Source of the DNA: Ilyonectria destructans
Taxonomy: Eukaryota > Ascomycota > Sordariomycetes > Hypocreales > Nectriaceae
Assembly: GCA_020740775.1 (NCBI GenBank)
Contig: JAHEWK010000011.1
Location: forward strand, 1,240,001 to 1,304,000
Direction: 5' to 3'
Length of the DNA: 64,000 bases
Part shown: in pieces, positions 11,701 through 23,157 of the stretch
How positions within the stretch are numbered: position 1 is the first letter of the stretch
How the letters are laid out: each line of letters opens with the position of its first letter
Notes under the pieces: model-generated
Databases searched by the model: none
Seen by the model: the letters and a program-made list of their open reading frames with translations, nothing else
What the model was told of the DNA's origin: nothing
Program-made: the position numbers and the translations under genes

Positions 11701-11974
11701 TCGAGGATGCAGTGTGAGAAAGCAGGCTGTGAAGAGTAACTGGGGTTTCACGAGGCTTATGGGATGTCTTAAAGATGGGGGCTGCGGCCGAGCGTATATA
11801 ATTGGTCATCATCGTCGACTGTTGGATATTCATCTCTTCGTACAGATATTGATTTTCATTTTGAATTGGTTCCCTTGGGCTTCTGCAATCTCTACGTTCC
11901 ATCTCTCCAAAACCTAGATGTTGCCACCTTCGCCCTTGCGTCCCGTCTGTTTTCTTCACCACTCACGCTCACAC

Positions 11975-13765
11975 TTAGGGCATAACCGTGCCAATACCGC
12001 TGAGGGTCTTCTCGTCGAGCACGTTCTTCCTGTCAACGCCGCCGGCGATGGGGTTCAGGCGGTAGTTGAACAAGTAGTAGTGCAGCTGGCCGTCACCGGC
12101 GCCAAACTTCTGCTGCTCGAGGAAGAGAGCGTTGTCCATGAGAGACAGGGCGTTGAAGACGTCAAACTTGAAGCTCTTGGCGAGGATGAGGGCGTCGTGG
12201 ATGAGCTCGTTGAGGCGCGTCTTGAGTGCGGGCTTGTCGAATGGCGTGCTGAGACCGACCTCGCTGGCGTAGTAGAACATGTAGGCGACGCGGATAACGC
12301 TGTGTTTGGCGTTTCCGATGGCCGAGGACTCGATGCTGAAGAAGGAGAAGAAGTCGGTAATGTTCTTGTCAGCGTCCTAGACTCGTGTTAGAATGTGCAA
12401 GGGTCGCAGGATTCAGGGGCAGCTTTACCTCGACAACGTAGGTCCAGACAACCTGCTCGCCACTGGGTTCGATCTTGGGCACAAACCAGTGGTAGGCCTC
12501 CTCGCGAGTGAAATCGGGCGCCATATCGAATCTCGTCATGTACTTCTTGTACAAGCTCATGACCGCATCAAGATCGTTCTCCTCCATAGCACGCAGGCCC
12601 TTAGTACTGGTGTTATCGGGCAACGCATACTTGCGAACCTGGTACTGCGGCTTGCTGTTAGCGGGAAGCGGGCTGAAGCCAACCTCGTACAGCTTCTGCC
12701 AGTTGAGTGCGCGGTGGTAGTAGCGACAGGTGCTGACGGGCTTGGGGAGGACGACGCCGGCGGTGTACAGGCCTTGCCAGATCTCGTTGAGGTTGCTGCG
12801 GCGGGTGATTTCCTTGATGAGGACGGGGGTGAGACGCTTTCCGCGGAGCTTCTTGTGGATGGACAGGAAGTTGACCTCGGAGCACATGACGTGCTTGTTG
12901 CGGACGCGTAGGTTGACGGGAATGGCGGAGATGAAGGCGACGAGCTTGCGGGACTGGGTAGCGCGAACGCCGACGTGGTAGTCCTTCTTCCAGCCGGGAG
13001 GCATCATAGCCCTATATCGTGTTAGTGAGACTGATAGGACAGATGTAGTGCTTTATTAGAGGAGGGACAGAGCTCGTACCATCGAAGGATAGAGGGGGAG
13101 TAGTTGAATCGGAACATGGCCTCATCGTCCTCGACGTAGTGGCCGTTGAGCAGCTCATACACCTCCTTGATCTCATCGTCGTTAGTCAGGTCCATCGTCA
13201 CCCACTCAAAGCCGGCAACCAGCGGGCCAGGCTCCGTGGGCACATCCTCGACCTTTTGAAGGCGCAGAGGGCCCTCCTCGAGCTGGCCCTCCTCGCCGAA
13301 GCGCGGCACGGGCTGCGTCTGCCAGAACTTGTAGGAGCCCATGTCCTTGGCATTCTTGCCGCTGGCGGCCAGTCCGGTCATGATGTCCTCCAGGTTCATC
13401 TTGCGCAACTGCGTGGCGGCCTCGTCAGCCGACGGGTTGGCGCTGCCCGAACCCTCTGCCACCTCCCTGGCCAGCGCCGGGTTGAGCGCGATGAACTCCT
13501 GGATCTGCTGCGGCGTCAGGGACGACAGCGCCTTCTTCAGGTCCGCCTCGGCGCCGCCGTCCTCGGACGACTTGCCGGTCAGGGCCTCCTTGACCTTGCT
13601 GCGCTTCGACCGCTTCTTCTTCTTCTTGGCGGCCGAGCCGGCGGCTGGAACGGCGTCGCCAGCGGTGGGCTCGTCATCGTCGTCGGACTCGGATTCGGCG
13701 GCGGCGACCTGCTTGCCCTTGTCGTCGACGACGGGCTCGACTGGCTTGGATTCCTCGGGCGGCAT
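11975..13765 (-). CDS. NMT1: Glycylpeptide N-tetradecanoyltransferase (N-myristoyltransferase)
   Basis: Attaches myristate to N-terminal Gly of proteins co-translationally; essential in fungi. Exons 13765-13080, 13011-12429 and 12376-11975 give 556 residues. A disordered acidic then Lys-rich N-terminus ([11 protein letters not shown] near residue 70) matches the ribosome-binding tail of the family. The catalytic fold begins at [10 protein letters not shown] and includes [17 protein letters not shown], the acyl-CoA signature [21 protein letters not shown], and the [16 protein letters not shown] block in exon 3. The chain ends GIGTVMP, where the terminal carboxylate serves as catalytic base in the family. 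The start at 13765 precedes the conserved MPPEESK. The Rtc5 gene 10 kb away encodes a likely substrate. Confidence 0.96.
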
Positions 13766-15609
13766 TGTGGGCGGCGAATTTGTGTGCAAGTTGGACGTGG
13801 TTTGAGGAGTGCGAATGCGCGGCCGACTTTTGGGTTCTAGAGTTCTAGAACTCGGGAGCTCTTTTGGTGGGGTAACATTCACAGACACACGACTGCGGGG
13901 TTGCACTGACACCAGCTCGATTAACCATTACCTGGCCTCGCTGTGATTTGCCCACAAGGCAGGCAACACCAAGACTCTTACGGTAGACCTGTCCAGAGCA
14001 CAGTGAATCCTGCCAGATATTCTAATTTTACGAAGCACTTGAGACGGTGATTAAGGTCTTGTAATTCGGGCCGTTGTTTTCAGAGACAGGTAGCAATGAG
14101 GGGCAAATTGCTCGACCAGTTCTGGTGGGCTGTCTGCCCAAAGAGGGCACTTGACTACCGAATTCTGCCTAAGTCTACCAACAAAGAAGTTGTTAATATA
14201 GCCCAACTGCTCTAGTCTACAATCCAGCGAGGTTGGAGACTGGAACTCAGGAATGACTGGCCCTGGTGTTTTATGTTGTTGTACCTGCTTCATGGGAATA
14301 GCAACCGGCTGAGTGCTAATACTGTGACAATTAACGACCTTGAGTTATCTGAGGATACTAAGCTAAACCATAACATACGACCTAACCTATATATCATTTT
14401 ATGGAATTTATTGTACATAGTCAACCAGCACGCAATTTAGGCTCTTTAGGCACACTCCCTAGGCCCCTAACCTATCCTGAACCAACAATCCAAAACACCA
14501 TTCATCGCACAGCATTTCCACTCCTAGTCCTCATGTTCATGCGATTGCTCTGTAGTAAACTTTGCCTACACAGCTCTGGGAACATGTATCTCGGCCCGTG
14601 TGAAGCGTTCAAGAAGGCAAAACCACACGGGCTTGGCGCAGCCTTCAACGGTATCCTTTCCTAATCGGCAGTGTCCGAGCCTCTTTGGTGCTCCGTTTTC
14701 ATATTCGATTATGATACATTGAAGGAAGCTAGTCTTTTGTTCATTGAAGACTTTAATCCCAGCCACATTCTTCAAAGAGGCCGAAAAGAACACTACGTTG
14801 CGAACAGGCAATCTCGGAGATATTCGCCGCGACTACCTCGCTTGGGAGTAGAGACATGGGTTTCTCCTACTCGGCCTAAGACAAACCATCAACGGGATGA
14901 AGAACCGAGCAAAATCGCCACAGCGCACTCCGTCTCGGATAACTTAAAATGAACTGCAATACTTCGACTGGTGGTGATCAGAGTCTTGGCAGCGTGCATA
15001 GGTCTACAGTGTGATCCATGGCTCCTACTACGTTGATCTCGGGAAGGGGTTTCAAATATTCGACAAAGGGCCAGGATATATTCTGGCCACAAATGACATA
15101 GGTTGCCGCCAACTCGACATATCTTTATATAGAGGCTACAGCAATTCGTGTGGAGGCGACGTCGTCCCTGTCATGCCTCAGGAGTGGGTTGGATGGCAGT
15201 ATAGTGAATCACTATGATGGCAGAATTGAGATTTAGGGAAATTGCCAACATCACGCGTTTTGCAAATGGTAGGCCGGCCATCGAGCTGACTAGACGAGAG
15301 ATTCCAAGGTTAGTCTCCAGAGGGACATGGGTCCAGTAGATGGAAAGTTGCCTGGCTTTTAGCGGGATATGATAGATTCGTTGACATTGATGAGGAATCC
15401 ACATGGCGACGATATTTATCTGTGAATTGAAACGTCTCTTAAAATAAAACATGAAATAAACACTCCTATCTCATGAATAAACCAGATAGTATGCATAACT
15501 TGCACTTACTCAGGACATATTGCAATAGTATTTAGATTCATGAAGCATCAATGACTCTGGTAAATAATGCGCTGAGCTTCTATTTCTATCCTGGTTTATA
15601 TCCCTGCCC
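13766..15609. other. Gene-free AT-leaning interval
   Basis: Upstream of NMT1 and downstream of the ABHD12-like gene. Short scattered ORFs only, with frequent stops and no recognisable domains; about 14300-14420 is notably AT-rich. It may hold decayed repeat sequence. Confidence 0.45.
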
Positions 15610-17068
15610 CTACGCATCGGCGTAAGTAGTACCGTGCAGATCAAACGCCCTCATGATGGCGAGCGCAACGGGCGCGTAGCCCATAATGTCATTATGACCT
15701 GCGCCTTGGTTAGCGGATTTGTAAAGAGTGAGCCGAATTGAACCCACTCACCTCCATATGGAAACAGTTCTTGTCGGATAATAATATTCGGCTCAGCAGT
15801 CCATGTCGTGACAAAGGCGTCCTTCCCTTTTCTGACAGTGCGCTGCTCCTTCCAGGCATCAAACTCGCCGTCATCGAGAATGCCGACTGTCTCGTTGGCT
15901 GCGGCTCGGAATAGTTTGTTGTCCTCGGTCCATGGAATATCCGCATCATTCTTGGCGTGGACCAAGTTGATCCTGAGCCTGGTCTTGGTGTGCCGAACAA
16001 TGTTGCCAAGACGATTGGCAGAATGCCATTTGTCAACAACAAAGTGGTTGAACGAGCGCACCAACCACGGCCAAACACGGAACGGCGCTAGCACGGGGAA
16101 GACACCCATGATGCGGTACCCAGTGAGCAGGGACGCCAAGTCGCTGAAGCCCGCAACGAGAGTGATGCCGGCGAACTCGACACCTTGTAGGGCGTACTTC
16201 TCGGCCACGCCGCTGACGACGGCGGTTCCTAGGCTTTGGCCGAGTAGGACAATCCGACTGGGAGGGATGCCTGCAACGCCGACGGCCCAGTCGACGAGTG
16301 TAGAGGCATCGTGAATGACACCAGCTTCAGTCGGACTTCCGCTGGAGTGACCAAATCCACGATAGTCGATGGCGATGACGTGGTAGGATGAGCTATCTGT
16401 CAGGGTGTGGTAACTGTCGGGTCGGAAGCCTTGGGCAATGTGACCTGCGTTCTGCTAAAGATTAGGAACAGCCATTCCGAATTTTATGTTCACGACTTAC
16501 GCCATGGACTAGTTGCGGCATTAGCTTTCTGTCCCAAGAAAGGAAGCGAGACTAGACTTACAGTACAGAACCAAGCGGGATTCTGGGTCCTCTTTGAGTA
16601 AACGAAATGACTCTGTCTGAGTGAAGTCTTTTGAGAAACCTGGCGCCTGAGTGGCAAGGGGTGCCTCGTTCTGCAGGTAAAGGGGCAGTGGCAAGATATG
16701 CCAGGCGTAGATGGTCTCTCCATCAGACGTGTCTAGGGAAAATGGGGTCACTTGGTTGGCTGGGAACAGTGGTGTCAATAACATGGACTGCATTGCGCGA
16801 GACGGGACGGAGGGTTGGACAAACTGGCAAAGCCCCATTGTTCTGGCTTGTTGATATCGGTCCACCACAGGGTATTAATCTTATGTGCATACAGGAAGCT
16901 ATCACCTCCATGTCAGAAAGAAATGACTGGGAAGTCTGGAGGAATGCTTCCGTACTGTCTCTGGAAGAATGGAATGACGCCGAGGCCTAGGAAGACGCAA
17001 TACAAGCCAAGGGGAGCGGCCACGGCGATGATGCCGGAACGCAGCGCAGGGTGCAGCGGGACTGTCAT
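15610..17068 (-). CDS. ABHD12/Bem46-like serine hydrolase, membrane-anchored, with 8-nt microexon
   Basis: Likely lysophospholipid or monoacylglycerol lipase at an internal membrane. Six exons: 17068-16956, 16898-16825, 16759-16562, 16508-16501, 16451-15752 and 15698-15610, giving 393 residues. Residues 11-33 are one membrane anchor. ABHD12-family landmarks follow: HKINTLWWTDINKPEQ, NQVTPFSLDTSDGETIYAWH, the oxyanion motif FHGNAGH (129-135), IDYRGFGHS, nucleophile GQSLGT with Ser204, acid in HAKNDADIPW and His in GGHNDIMGY. The 8-nt exon TCCATGGC is required: only with it do the flanking exons join in frame into FHGNAGH. The following intron ends in a tandem TAGCAG acceptor, so an extra Gln could be inserted. 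Confidence 0.9.
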
Positions 17069-18466
17069 GATGGACTTGGGAAGCCTTAAAGCGAAGGTTG
17101 ATTTACATGCAACGAAGCGAAACCAAAGCAAACACGGCCGAGAGTCGATACCGAGACACCCGCGATCAGCAGCGCCGCGTCATGGGCAGTCGTCGGCGCT
17201 GAGCCCGAGGCCTGAGGTTGAATCAGACGTTCGCTGTGCCGCGCTAAGCCAGGCCCAGATACCGTTGCCCGGATCAGATCTACTTTGCGATGCGCGGGGA
17301 TGGCGGCGGCCGGGGAAGTACTTGTGCTAGGGCACGCGCGTCGCGCCGCGGTCTGCAGAGGAAAATGCGGCTGCAACAGGTGCAGCCCCACCCGGCGAGT
17401 CTGGATCGTCCGCTAAGACCAGAGCCGCCAACACCTCCGGCAGGGTGGATGTGACGACAGACGGAGAGTCACATCTTGCGCCTCGGCGAGTTGGGGCAGT
17501 GGCGGAGGAAATAAAATGACTCGTCAGGAGCTAGCTTCATAGATGCATCGAGAGATAGGATTGGAATAAATATAAGCTGACGCAGGTTAGGTTGGCGACG
17601 GATATCCCGTCCAGGGCGCTGCCTCCAAGCGCCTGCTACTGGGTTTAGTGTTCCCCATTCTCTGGGCTTCCTCGGGTAGGCTTACCTACCGAGGCGCCAT
17701 TACAGGCTATTACAGGTCCAACGGGCCACAGCTTAGGAGGACCCAGCGCCTGTGGACTGTGTTTTCTGCACCACTGGGCCGCTCTGTGACCTCCGTCTCC
17801 TCTCGGAATACCCCAGGTTGCCCAGGTTGGGCCTCCCGAGGTGCCGTATACCTGTCCTAGCAGCTTGCACTGGACACCTAAGCTACCCACTCAACCACTG
17901 CGCTGTGCCTGTCGGCTGCAGTGCAGTGCAGCGCAGTCAGCACTCCCTCCAGTGCCCGGCGCACTACACACCATGCGCTAGCGCGCTATTCGAGGTGCCC
18001 TGTCCTGCTCCCTCCGCCCCCGGACCAATCAGGGCCCCTGACTTTCTCTCCATGCCCCATCTGGCAGCGTTGCACCTCTCTCCGCGCTCTGGACTGGCCG
18101 CTGTGGCTCAGGCATTGCTGCTTGTGCCGCCGCGCCGCACCTCATCGGTTACAAAGTTCCCATTCCCACTGTCGTTCTCGCTTCACCTTCTGCCTTCCAC
18201 CTCGCAACATCTCCTCCTCCCCCTCACATCCGCTCTCCATCTCCCCTCGCCTTCGCTCCCCCGGCCTCCCGCAAGCTCCACGACCAAGGCAGCTCCCCCG
18301 TCGATTTCTCCGCGGCCTCGGCCTCTCGTTCCGAAGCAGCTCTTCGCCCGCCTCGATCTTCCTTTCCTGCCCAGGCGACGCGCTCCTGGATGACATCCTT
18401 ATAATGCTTTGCTCCTCGCTCGCCGTGTGACCACTTCGATCGTTCCCCGCTCTCCCCTCGTTTGCC
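17069..18466. other. Divergent promoter region with long C/T-rich leader
   Basis: Between the divergent ABHD12-like and Swc3-like genes. From about 17960 to 18466 the plus strand is strongly C/T-rich, typical of promoters and 5' leaders of highly expressed Sordariomycete genes. Long open frames here are Ser/Pro/Leu products of base composition. A short GTGCAGTGCAGTGCAGCGCAG run sits near 17919-17935. Confidence 0.5.
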
Positions 18467-20791
18467 ATGGAGAGGAAGCGCAAGCTGCCGGCTCGGGCTG
18501 CCGCTCGCAGCGAGCAGGTCGCCAAAAAGCGCAACATCACGCCTCGAGAACGCTCCGCGACGCCTGCAGCTCCCCCGCCACCACCCCCGGCGCCCGAAGA
18601 GCCCCCGCCACCACCGCTGCCCAAGTCGATTCAAGCTGGCAAGCCGTTGCCTACCGTCGAGGTTGCGCAGACCGACGACTTGTCAGTGAAGGAATATCAG
18701 TCGGTGGGCGAGAGGTAAGTCGCAACGTGGGCATGAGCTCAACCTTCGTAGCTAGATTACGTACTGACAGACGCGTTTCCCAGTGGTGTCCTCGCCGAGT
18801 CTCTCTCTCGATCTCGGAATAAATGGATTAGCGACGGTCTCTTCGCCAAATACTGGACGAAGCCGCACAAGCGCAAGGGTGTTCTGAATGAGGATCCGAA
18901 GAACCCCCCCAAGGACAGCATGTCCAAGGTCGGCACCGTCACCATCACCATCGAGCCTCACATTATAGAAGCCACCATGTATGTGGTCAAGGACCCTAAG
19001 CCGAAGCCCATTCCGCACGCCCAACAGCCTCAGCAGCAGCCTCGTCCCATCATTCAATATGGCCCCCCGAACGGCTCGATGCCTCCCCCGCTCGCACCCG
19101 CGTCCGCAACTGCTACACCAACACCAAGCGCCGCAACCGTTGCAAATTCGGTGCCCCAGAGCCCAGCACAGTCTCCAGCACAACCACAGTCGCTATCTCG
19201 ACCCCCTCCGGAGAAAATTGCTCCTCCGACACCCTCTCCGAAAGTTGTGGCACCTCCTTTGGCGAACAACACCACTCCCTCGCCGAGCCCGAGTTACCCA
19301 CCGAGACCACATGTGGCTGGACCACCTGTGGCACCTTCTGCAACGCCTCCCCAAATGCCTCGGGCACCGTCCAACCCCCCACCCCATGGCGGTGTCTCAG
19401 CACCCGTGCACTCTACCGGAATTGCCCCAACTCCAGCGCCCTCAACACCCGTGGCTCCGATGGCAGCCCCAAGAGCATCGCCAGCTCCACGTCCGCCCAT
19501 GAGTGCGCATACGACGCCTACGACTGGTCTCGCTAAACCGGCAACTCCTACAACGGCTCCTGCTGCGCCTGCTGCGAAGCCCACAGCGAATGACCCTGTT
19601 ATTGCTTTGCTCGCACAAAAAGCTTCTGGAGACGCAGAGCTTCGCGACTTGATGAAGAGAGTGGCTGTAGGCCAAGCCAAGGAAGGAGAACTGGCGCACT
19701 TTCAAAAGATCATCGACCAGCTAAATGCCGAGTATCGAAGCAGGGGAGGCCAGCAGGGACCATCCGCAGACAGACTCCTTGTGGATGGCAGGACAGTCAA
19801 GTATTTTGCCGACGAGGTCCGAACTATTCTCGACATAGTCCTCGCCTCAAATCCCATGCAGAAATCGTCAGAGCTCCGACCACCGCCCCGCAGCGACCCG
19901 CTGGTCGTTTTGTTGGTCAGGACGGCACTCGAGGACCTGAGAACGAAGGACATGATTCGGCGAATTGCCGAAGGACGGCCGGGTTTCACCGATGCAACGG
20001 ATCTCAAAGACATTCTCGACAAGTTGCACCGAGATATGAAAGCTGTCCCACGTCCTTCGCCTGCACCATCTCAAATACGGCAGCAGACGCCAAATGGGGT
20101 TCCTAATGGTCATGCAAGGGCTCCGACTCCCCAAACTCCCTCACAACACAACCCTCAAGCGTTGCGTTCCAAGGGGCCTCCGCCAACTCCAAAACCTGAT
20201 ATCTCTGCCGTCGTACTAGATTTCGGGAATGGAGATCGTTATCTCTTCCCCAAATTCAGCATCCTGGAGTATCTACCTACTTCCTCAGGCCAGCAGGTTG
20301 TAGCATCATTTTTGATTGTGCGCAAGGGCAGTACCTCGGAGTACGGGGGAGACCCTGAGCTTGACTACTACCAACCCATCACTATTCGGCTTTATACGCA
20401 AACTGGCCGACATTTGGAGAACCTGGCAAGGGTGGTAGCTCCGCAAGATGAAGTGCGGCGATATATGGATGATGTGATGGACAACATGACACGTGCCGAG
20501 TACGTCCTATTAGCTATGAGACTACCTCGCGCCATTAAGGATGGCGATAAAGATGGACTCGGCTCAGAAGAGCCCAAGACGAATGGCTCGACCCCCAAGC
20601 CTGACGAGCCAGCTCAAGGACAGAAGCTTGTACCGAAGTCTTCGGTCCTCTGGGCTACCAAAGGCAAATCAGAAACACCCCCTATCGAGGGACACTCTCT
20701 CAGACCGTCCCGAGACCAGGAGCAGGAGACCCAAGCCCGGTACCAGCGGCTGATCAACTCAGTGGCTGCAAAGGACAGAGAAGCTATATGA
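18467..20791 (+). CDS. Swc3-like SWR1-complex subunit (proline-rich nuclear protein)
   Basis: Probable subunit of the SWR1 remodeller that deposits H2A.Z. Exons 18467-18714 and 18784-20791 give 751 residues. The N-terminus is basic (MERKRKLPARAAAR), followed by a Pro-rich stretch. A conserved block then contains GVLAESLSRSRNKW, FAKYWTKPHKRK and IIEPHIIEATMYVVKD, which I associate with the fungal Swc3 N-terminal domain. Residues about 185-380 are Pro/Ala/Ser/Thr-rich and disordered. A second folded region has two related helical repeats (ALLAQKASGDAELRDLMKRV and VLLVRTALEDLRTKDMIRRI). The C-terminal domain begins AVVLDFGNGDRYLFPK. The Swc3 assignment rests on the N-terminal block and is moderately sure; a chromatin-associated protein is safe. 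Confidence 0.65.
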
Positions 20792-22476
20792 TGAGACGGT
20801 GGGACACGATTTGGAGGCTGATATACTGTGTATATATTTTTCATGATTGATTGGTCCGATTATACTAGGGATGGGATGGCCGGGCGAGAACGGAGCAAGG
20901 AGCGGGAAAATTATGGTTTAGGATTGGCGCAGTGATATTTTGGAAGCTCGATGCTCGAGCGAAGACTATTTTGTACGTCCACATGGATCGAATGGCCTGG
21001 AGTTTTGAAATGCCAGACTTTTCGAACTTACTTTTGCTCTCATTCTTCACGTTAATTTTACTTCTTGAAGCAGGCCTAGCTGCAATCATTGACCATAGAT
21101 CTACCCATCCCGAATCACTGCGTGTATTCACCATGGTGTTCACATGAACTATGGAACCATTGCAGGCCATGCCCAATCATGCATAGAAATACGCAACACC
21201 TGCGGATGCAATGTCAAACCCATCGTCCTACCAAACCTGGATATGACGGCATCGACACGCATCACCACGCACAATCGGAATGTTTCGTGGCCATCGAGGC
21301 GGTGCAAAGCAATCCACTGTGTTTGAAGCTACCCGTACTGCGAATCCTCCAAATTGGTGAAAGCTAAGCTGCCTGCAATCTGTATCTTACTCTCCCATAG
21401 CAGCATCGCTGTCGCCATGAAGCCTGGGCACAATCACTACAGCCACAACTGAAGCGCAGTCTTAGCCTAATGAACCTTTCATCAGCACTCTCACCACTTT
21501 CATCTTCTACAAGGGGCGTCCACTACGATGTAGGTTTGTGAAGTCTCCTGTCCAATGGAAGTTAGAAGATCACTTTGCCCAATAGTCCTTTAACGTGGGT
21601 GGCCAAGTTTCAACTCGTGTCTGTGATCGTCTGAGACGAAAACGATGTATTGTACAACAATGGCCCCGTTATCAAGATGCCAGCCTCGGAGCTGCAAGAC
21701 GGGAGAGTGGTCCAGTTTATTACGGTCTCAAAAAAGCTTATCACCATTATTGGAGTACGTGGCAAGAAATGAGAGTTGCTTCTCTTCTATGATTGCAACG
21801 ACACTGTGCCCGCCATGTTTTCTGCCGTAGTGAATTATCCCAATTTCCCCTGAAGTTGATCAAGCAGCCCCAGAGTTAACTGACCGTAAGTTTGAACCCG
21901 ATTGCATCATTTGGGAAACCAACTTTGCCGCGTAATTGTTCTAGAGAGATATGCAGTCGTTATGCATGGCTGAAGCATGCTGTGGCTTGAGTTGGACCGC
22001 AGACGTAATCATTACGACAAGTAGGGGGTCTGCGAAAGTTGCGAATTGCTTCGAAAGATAACGTGACTTCCTAATCGAAACACGGCGACATAACGCGGAC
22101 GGGGCTTTCTCGGTCTTCTAGACCTTTTGGACGTGAGTAAAGTTTTGATGACGATGTGATATCTGCAGCTGGAGCGTATGCCACTCAATCTCAACATTTC
22201 GCTTGGGTACATCCAAGACAATTGTCATGCTCGCCTGTACTTTACCGAGCGATCTGGACAATATTAAGGTCGAAGCAAGTAACTTCACTCACCACCCTTT
22301 GGAAAGGAACCTTTCCGGACGGCTTTAGAATGAAGCTTGTAGAAATCCCTCAAGATAAGGGTGTTGGGACAGTAGAGGACGCGGCGTGGCACTTTCCCAG
22401 AATCTCAAGTATAAAACACTGCACTTTCTCCCCCTCGATTGTATCATCCCATCACAACACCAACACATCATCCATC
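20792..22476. other. Intergenic region upstream of repeat-protein gene
   Basis: Contains the 3' end of the Swc3-like gene and the promoter of the repeat protein. No supported gene between about 20900 and 22300. Confidence 0.45.
22410..22417 (+). promoter_or_regulatory. TATA box of the repeat-protein gene
   Basis: TATAAAAC stands 67 nt before the ATG at 22477, with a C/T-rich stretch (TTTCTCCCCCTCG) after it, the usual place for fungal start sites. It supports initiation at 22477 and not at in-frame codons further upstream. Confidence 0.65.
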
Positions 22477-23157
22477 ATGAAGCCATCTCACATCCTCCTC
22501 CTGCCAGCCTCGCTCGGCTTGGTCTCGGCCGCCGTCATGCGCCGGGACCCTGAACCCGCCATCGCCGAGCGAGACCCGGAACCCCTTGGAAGACGTGATC
22601 CCTTGGATCCCCAGATCTTCGGTCGTGACCCCGACCCCAAGGCTGACCCCGAGCCCATCGATCCCCAGATCTTTGGTCGGGATCCTGACCCCAAGGCCGA
22701 CCCTGATCCCGTCGACCCTCAGATCTTCGGTCGCGATCCGGAGCCCATGGCCGACCCTGATCCCATCGACCCTCAGATCTTTGGCCGAGACCCTGATCCC
22801 AAGGCCGACCCTGAACCCGTCGACCCCCAGATCTTTGGTCGTGACCCTGATCCCAAGGCTGACCCTGAGCCTGCCGACCCTCAGGTCTTTACCCGGGATC
22901 CCGAGCCCATTGATCCCCAGATCTTCGGTCGTGACCCCGACCCCAAGGCTGACCCCGAGCCCATCGATCCCCAGATCTTTGGCCGAGACCCTGAACCCAT
23001 GGCCGACCCTGATCCCATCGACCCTCAGATCTTTGGTCGTGACCCTGAACCCATGGCCGATCCTGAGCCCGTCGACCCTCAGATCTTTGGCCGAGACCCT
23101 GATCCCAAGGCTGATCCTGAACCTGCGGACCCTCAAGTCTTTGCTCGGGAACCTTAA
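22477..23157 (+). CDS. Secreted tandem-repeat protein (18-residue DPQIFGRDP units)
   Basis: Not a family I recognise. Single exon, 226 residues. Residues 1-19 are a signal peptide (MKPSHILLLPASLGLVSAA). A 25-residue linker holds three RDPEP/RDPLD copies and two dibasic RR pairs (22-23 and 39-40). From residue 45 there are nine full units of consensus PQIFGRDPDPKADPEPVD, a 12-residue unit (PQVFTRDPEPID) after the fifth, and a last 8-residue unit ending PQVFAREP. Variation is restricted to D/E, K/M and I/V/A positions. There are no Cys and the composition is Asp/Pro-rich and acidic. Start chosen from the TATA box and signal peptide. It could be a cell-wall or matrix protein, or a precursor cut into peptides; no modifying enzymes lie alongside. 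Confidence 0.8.
   Translation: MKPSHILLLPASLGLVSAAVMRRDPEPAIAERDPEPLGRRDPLDPQIFGRDPDPKADPEPIDPQIFGRDPDPKADPDPVDPQIFGRDPEPMADPDPIDPQIFGRDPDPKADPEPVDPQIFGRDPDPKADPEPADPQVFTRDPEPIDPQIFGRDPDPKADPEPIDPQIFGRDPEPMADPDPIDPQIFGRDPEPMADPEPVDPQIFGRDPDPKADPEPADPQVFAREP
22609..23154 (+). repeat. Coding tandem repeat, 54-bp units (9 full, 2 partial)
   Basis: Eleven head-to-tail units encode residues 45-226. Units 4-6 and 9-11 share the same order (VD, then AD, then PQVF), suggesting a multi-unit block was duplicated after the basic 54-bp unit had expanded. Unit 6 has lost 18 bp, exactly six codons, so the frame is kept. Confidence 0.9.

Noticed and set aside
13139..13840. 233-codon plus-strand open frame over NMT1
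   Set aside because: Antisense to conserved NMT codons; Leu/Arg/Gly-rich composition typical of shadows.
17752..18393. 213-codon plus-strand frame upstream of the Swc3-like gene
   Set aside because: Lies in a C/T-rich leader; Ser/Pro/Leu composition and no start context or domain. Most likely promoter and 5' UTR.
22156..22476. In-frame N-terminal extension of the repeat protein from 22156
   Set aside because: No conserved character, contains the TATA box, and would bury the signal peptide.
22468..23136. 222-codon minus-strand frame over the repeat gene
   Set aside because: Mirror of the tandem repeat; the plus strand has signal peptide and TATA box.
22477..23157. Classical dikaritin-type RiPP cluster
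   Set aside because: No Kex2 KR sites between units and no DUF3328, tyrosinase or peptidase genes nearby.
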